DNA of 35,660 nt from Pluralibacter gergoviae ATCC 33028 = NBRC 105706 (GTDB lineage Bacteria; Pseudomonadota; Gammaproteobacteria; Enterobacterales; Enterobacteriaceae), in NCBI RefSeq assembly GCF_001598855.1, contig NZ_BCZS01000040.1, forward strand, positions 1 through 35,660, read 5' to 3'. The first letter of the stretch is position 1, and each line of letters opens with the position of its first letter. The notes beneath the pieces are model-generated. The model ran no database searches. It had not been told where the DNA came from and saw only the letters and a program-made list of their open reading frames with translations. Of this stretch, positions 35,044 through 35,660 are shown in pieces. The position numbers and the translations under genes were made by a program.

Positions 35044-35660
35044 ATGATACTCGACAGGCTTATTCCCATTTTACTGCTCGCCACGCTGCTGCTGGCGGCG
35101 CTCGGTATGCTCAGGCGGGCCCGACTCTGGCGGGCGGGCCGCCCGGACAAGGTGGATCGGCTGCGCGGCCTGATGGCGATGCCGCGCCGCTATCTGGTGG
35201 ATCTGCACCACGTCGTCGAGCGCGACAAGGTGATGTCGAAAACCCACGTCGCCACCGCCGGCGGCTTCGTGCTGTCGATGGTCCTGCTGCTGGCCCACTA
35301 CGTTATCGGCGTCAGCGGCGGGTTTATCAACCTGCTGCTGGCGGCGGCGCTGGTGCTGATGTTCACCGGCGCGGTGTTTGTCTATAAGCGCCGCCGCCGG
35401 CCGCCGCCGCGCCTCTCTAAGGGGCCGTGGATGCGGCTGCCGAAAAGTCTGCTCGCCTTTGCGGGCACCTTCTTTATTACCACCCTGCCGCTCTCGACGC
35501 TGGTGCCCAACCAGGCGGGGCAGTGGCTGCTGTCGGCCCTGCTGGTGGCGGGGATTGTCTGGGGGCTGGGCGAGCTGCTGTTCGGTATGGGCTGGGGCGG
35601 GCCGATGAAGCACGCCTTTGCCGGGACGCTGCACCTGGCCTTCCACCGCCGCCCGGAGCG
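35044..35660 (+). CDS. dgcB: dimethylglycine demethylase subunit B, N-terminal part (cut by window end)
   Basis: Open from ATG 35044 (GAGAGG upstream) to the window edge, 205 complete codons. It has an N-terminal membrane segment (MILDRLIPILLLATLLLAALGML), a basic loop with RYLVDLHHVVERDKVMSKTHVATAGGF, and three or four more hydrophobic segments (about 77-115, 140-160, 165-185). This is the DUF3483-type membrane domain found at the start of DgcB-type Fe-S proteins, whose cysteine-rich electron-transfer domains would follow outside the window. It would pass electrons from DgcA to the respiratory chain or ETF. Confidence 0.85.
   Translation, partial: MILDRLIPILLLATLLLAALGMLRRARLWRAGRPDKVDRLRGLMAMPRRYLVDLHHVVERDKVMSKTHVATAGGFVLSMVLLLAHYVIGVSGGFINLLLAAALVLMFTGAVFVYKRRRRPPPRLSKGPWMRLPKSLLAFAGTFFITTLPLSTLVPNQAGQWLLSALLVAGIVWGLGELLFGMGWGGPMKHAFAGTLHLAFHRRPE

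Overview
The window is a chromosomal segment of a gammaproteobacterium of the family Enterobacteriaceae. The left half follows the E. coli order purK-purE-lpxH-ppiB-cysS-ybcI-ybcJ-folD-(fimbrial operon)-fimZ-argU, and protein lengths match the E. coli ones almost exactly (PurK 355, PurE 169, LpxH 240, PpiB 164, CysS 461, FolD 288 residues). I cannot name the genus from sequence reading alone. The right half is visibly more GC-rich.

Layout. 1-516: no convincing gene. 517-8382: purine, lipid A, proline isomerase, Cys-tRNA and one-carbon housekeeping genes. Inserted among these are an 86-residue small membrane protein (2305-2565) and a two-gene exported-protein unit (DUF2145 plus partner, 5374-6644) that K-12 lacks. 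8808-14351: a complete type 3 (MR/K) fimbrial operon mrkABCDF, in the position where E. coli carries sfmACDHF. It is followed by a FimZ response regulator, an AT-rich gap with a possible 58-residue membrane peptide, a second LuxR-type regulator, and tRNA-Arg(TCT) argU at 16995-17071, a known integration hotspot.

17415-26446: a leftward operon glyA-soxB-soxD-soxA-soxG-purU (sarcosine oxidase with dedicated serine hydroxymethyltransferase and formyl-THF deformylase), diverging from an L-serine dehydratase gene. 30067-35660: a GbdR-type regulator, then a dipeptidase-like protein, a DUF5943-type protein, dgcA and the start of dgcB (dimethylglycine demethylase), cut by the window edge. Together these encode dimethylglycine -> sarcosine -> glycine -> serine -> pyruvate, with C1 units passing through tetrahydrofolate to formate. 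The gene set resembles the Pseudomonas glycine betaine catabolic region. The first enzyme, the betaine demethylase GbcAB, is not in the window.

Between these two blocks (26490-29712) are a metallo-beta-lactamase-fold protein, a cold-shock-domain protein and, in my reading the most interesting part, a DinQ/AgrB-like type I toxin-antitoxin locus. A 31-codon hydrophobic peptide gene resembles E. coli DinQ, and its Shine-Dalgarno sits in a hairpin. About 190 bases upstream a predicted leftward antisense RNA of roughly 80 nt begins with a 21-nt match to the toxin leader. A second, rearranged copy about 1 kb downstream has a 34-codon peptide, only one copy of the 21-nt repeat, no intervening promoter segment and a damaged terminator. 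It looks like a silenced or deletion-derived paralogue.
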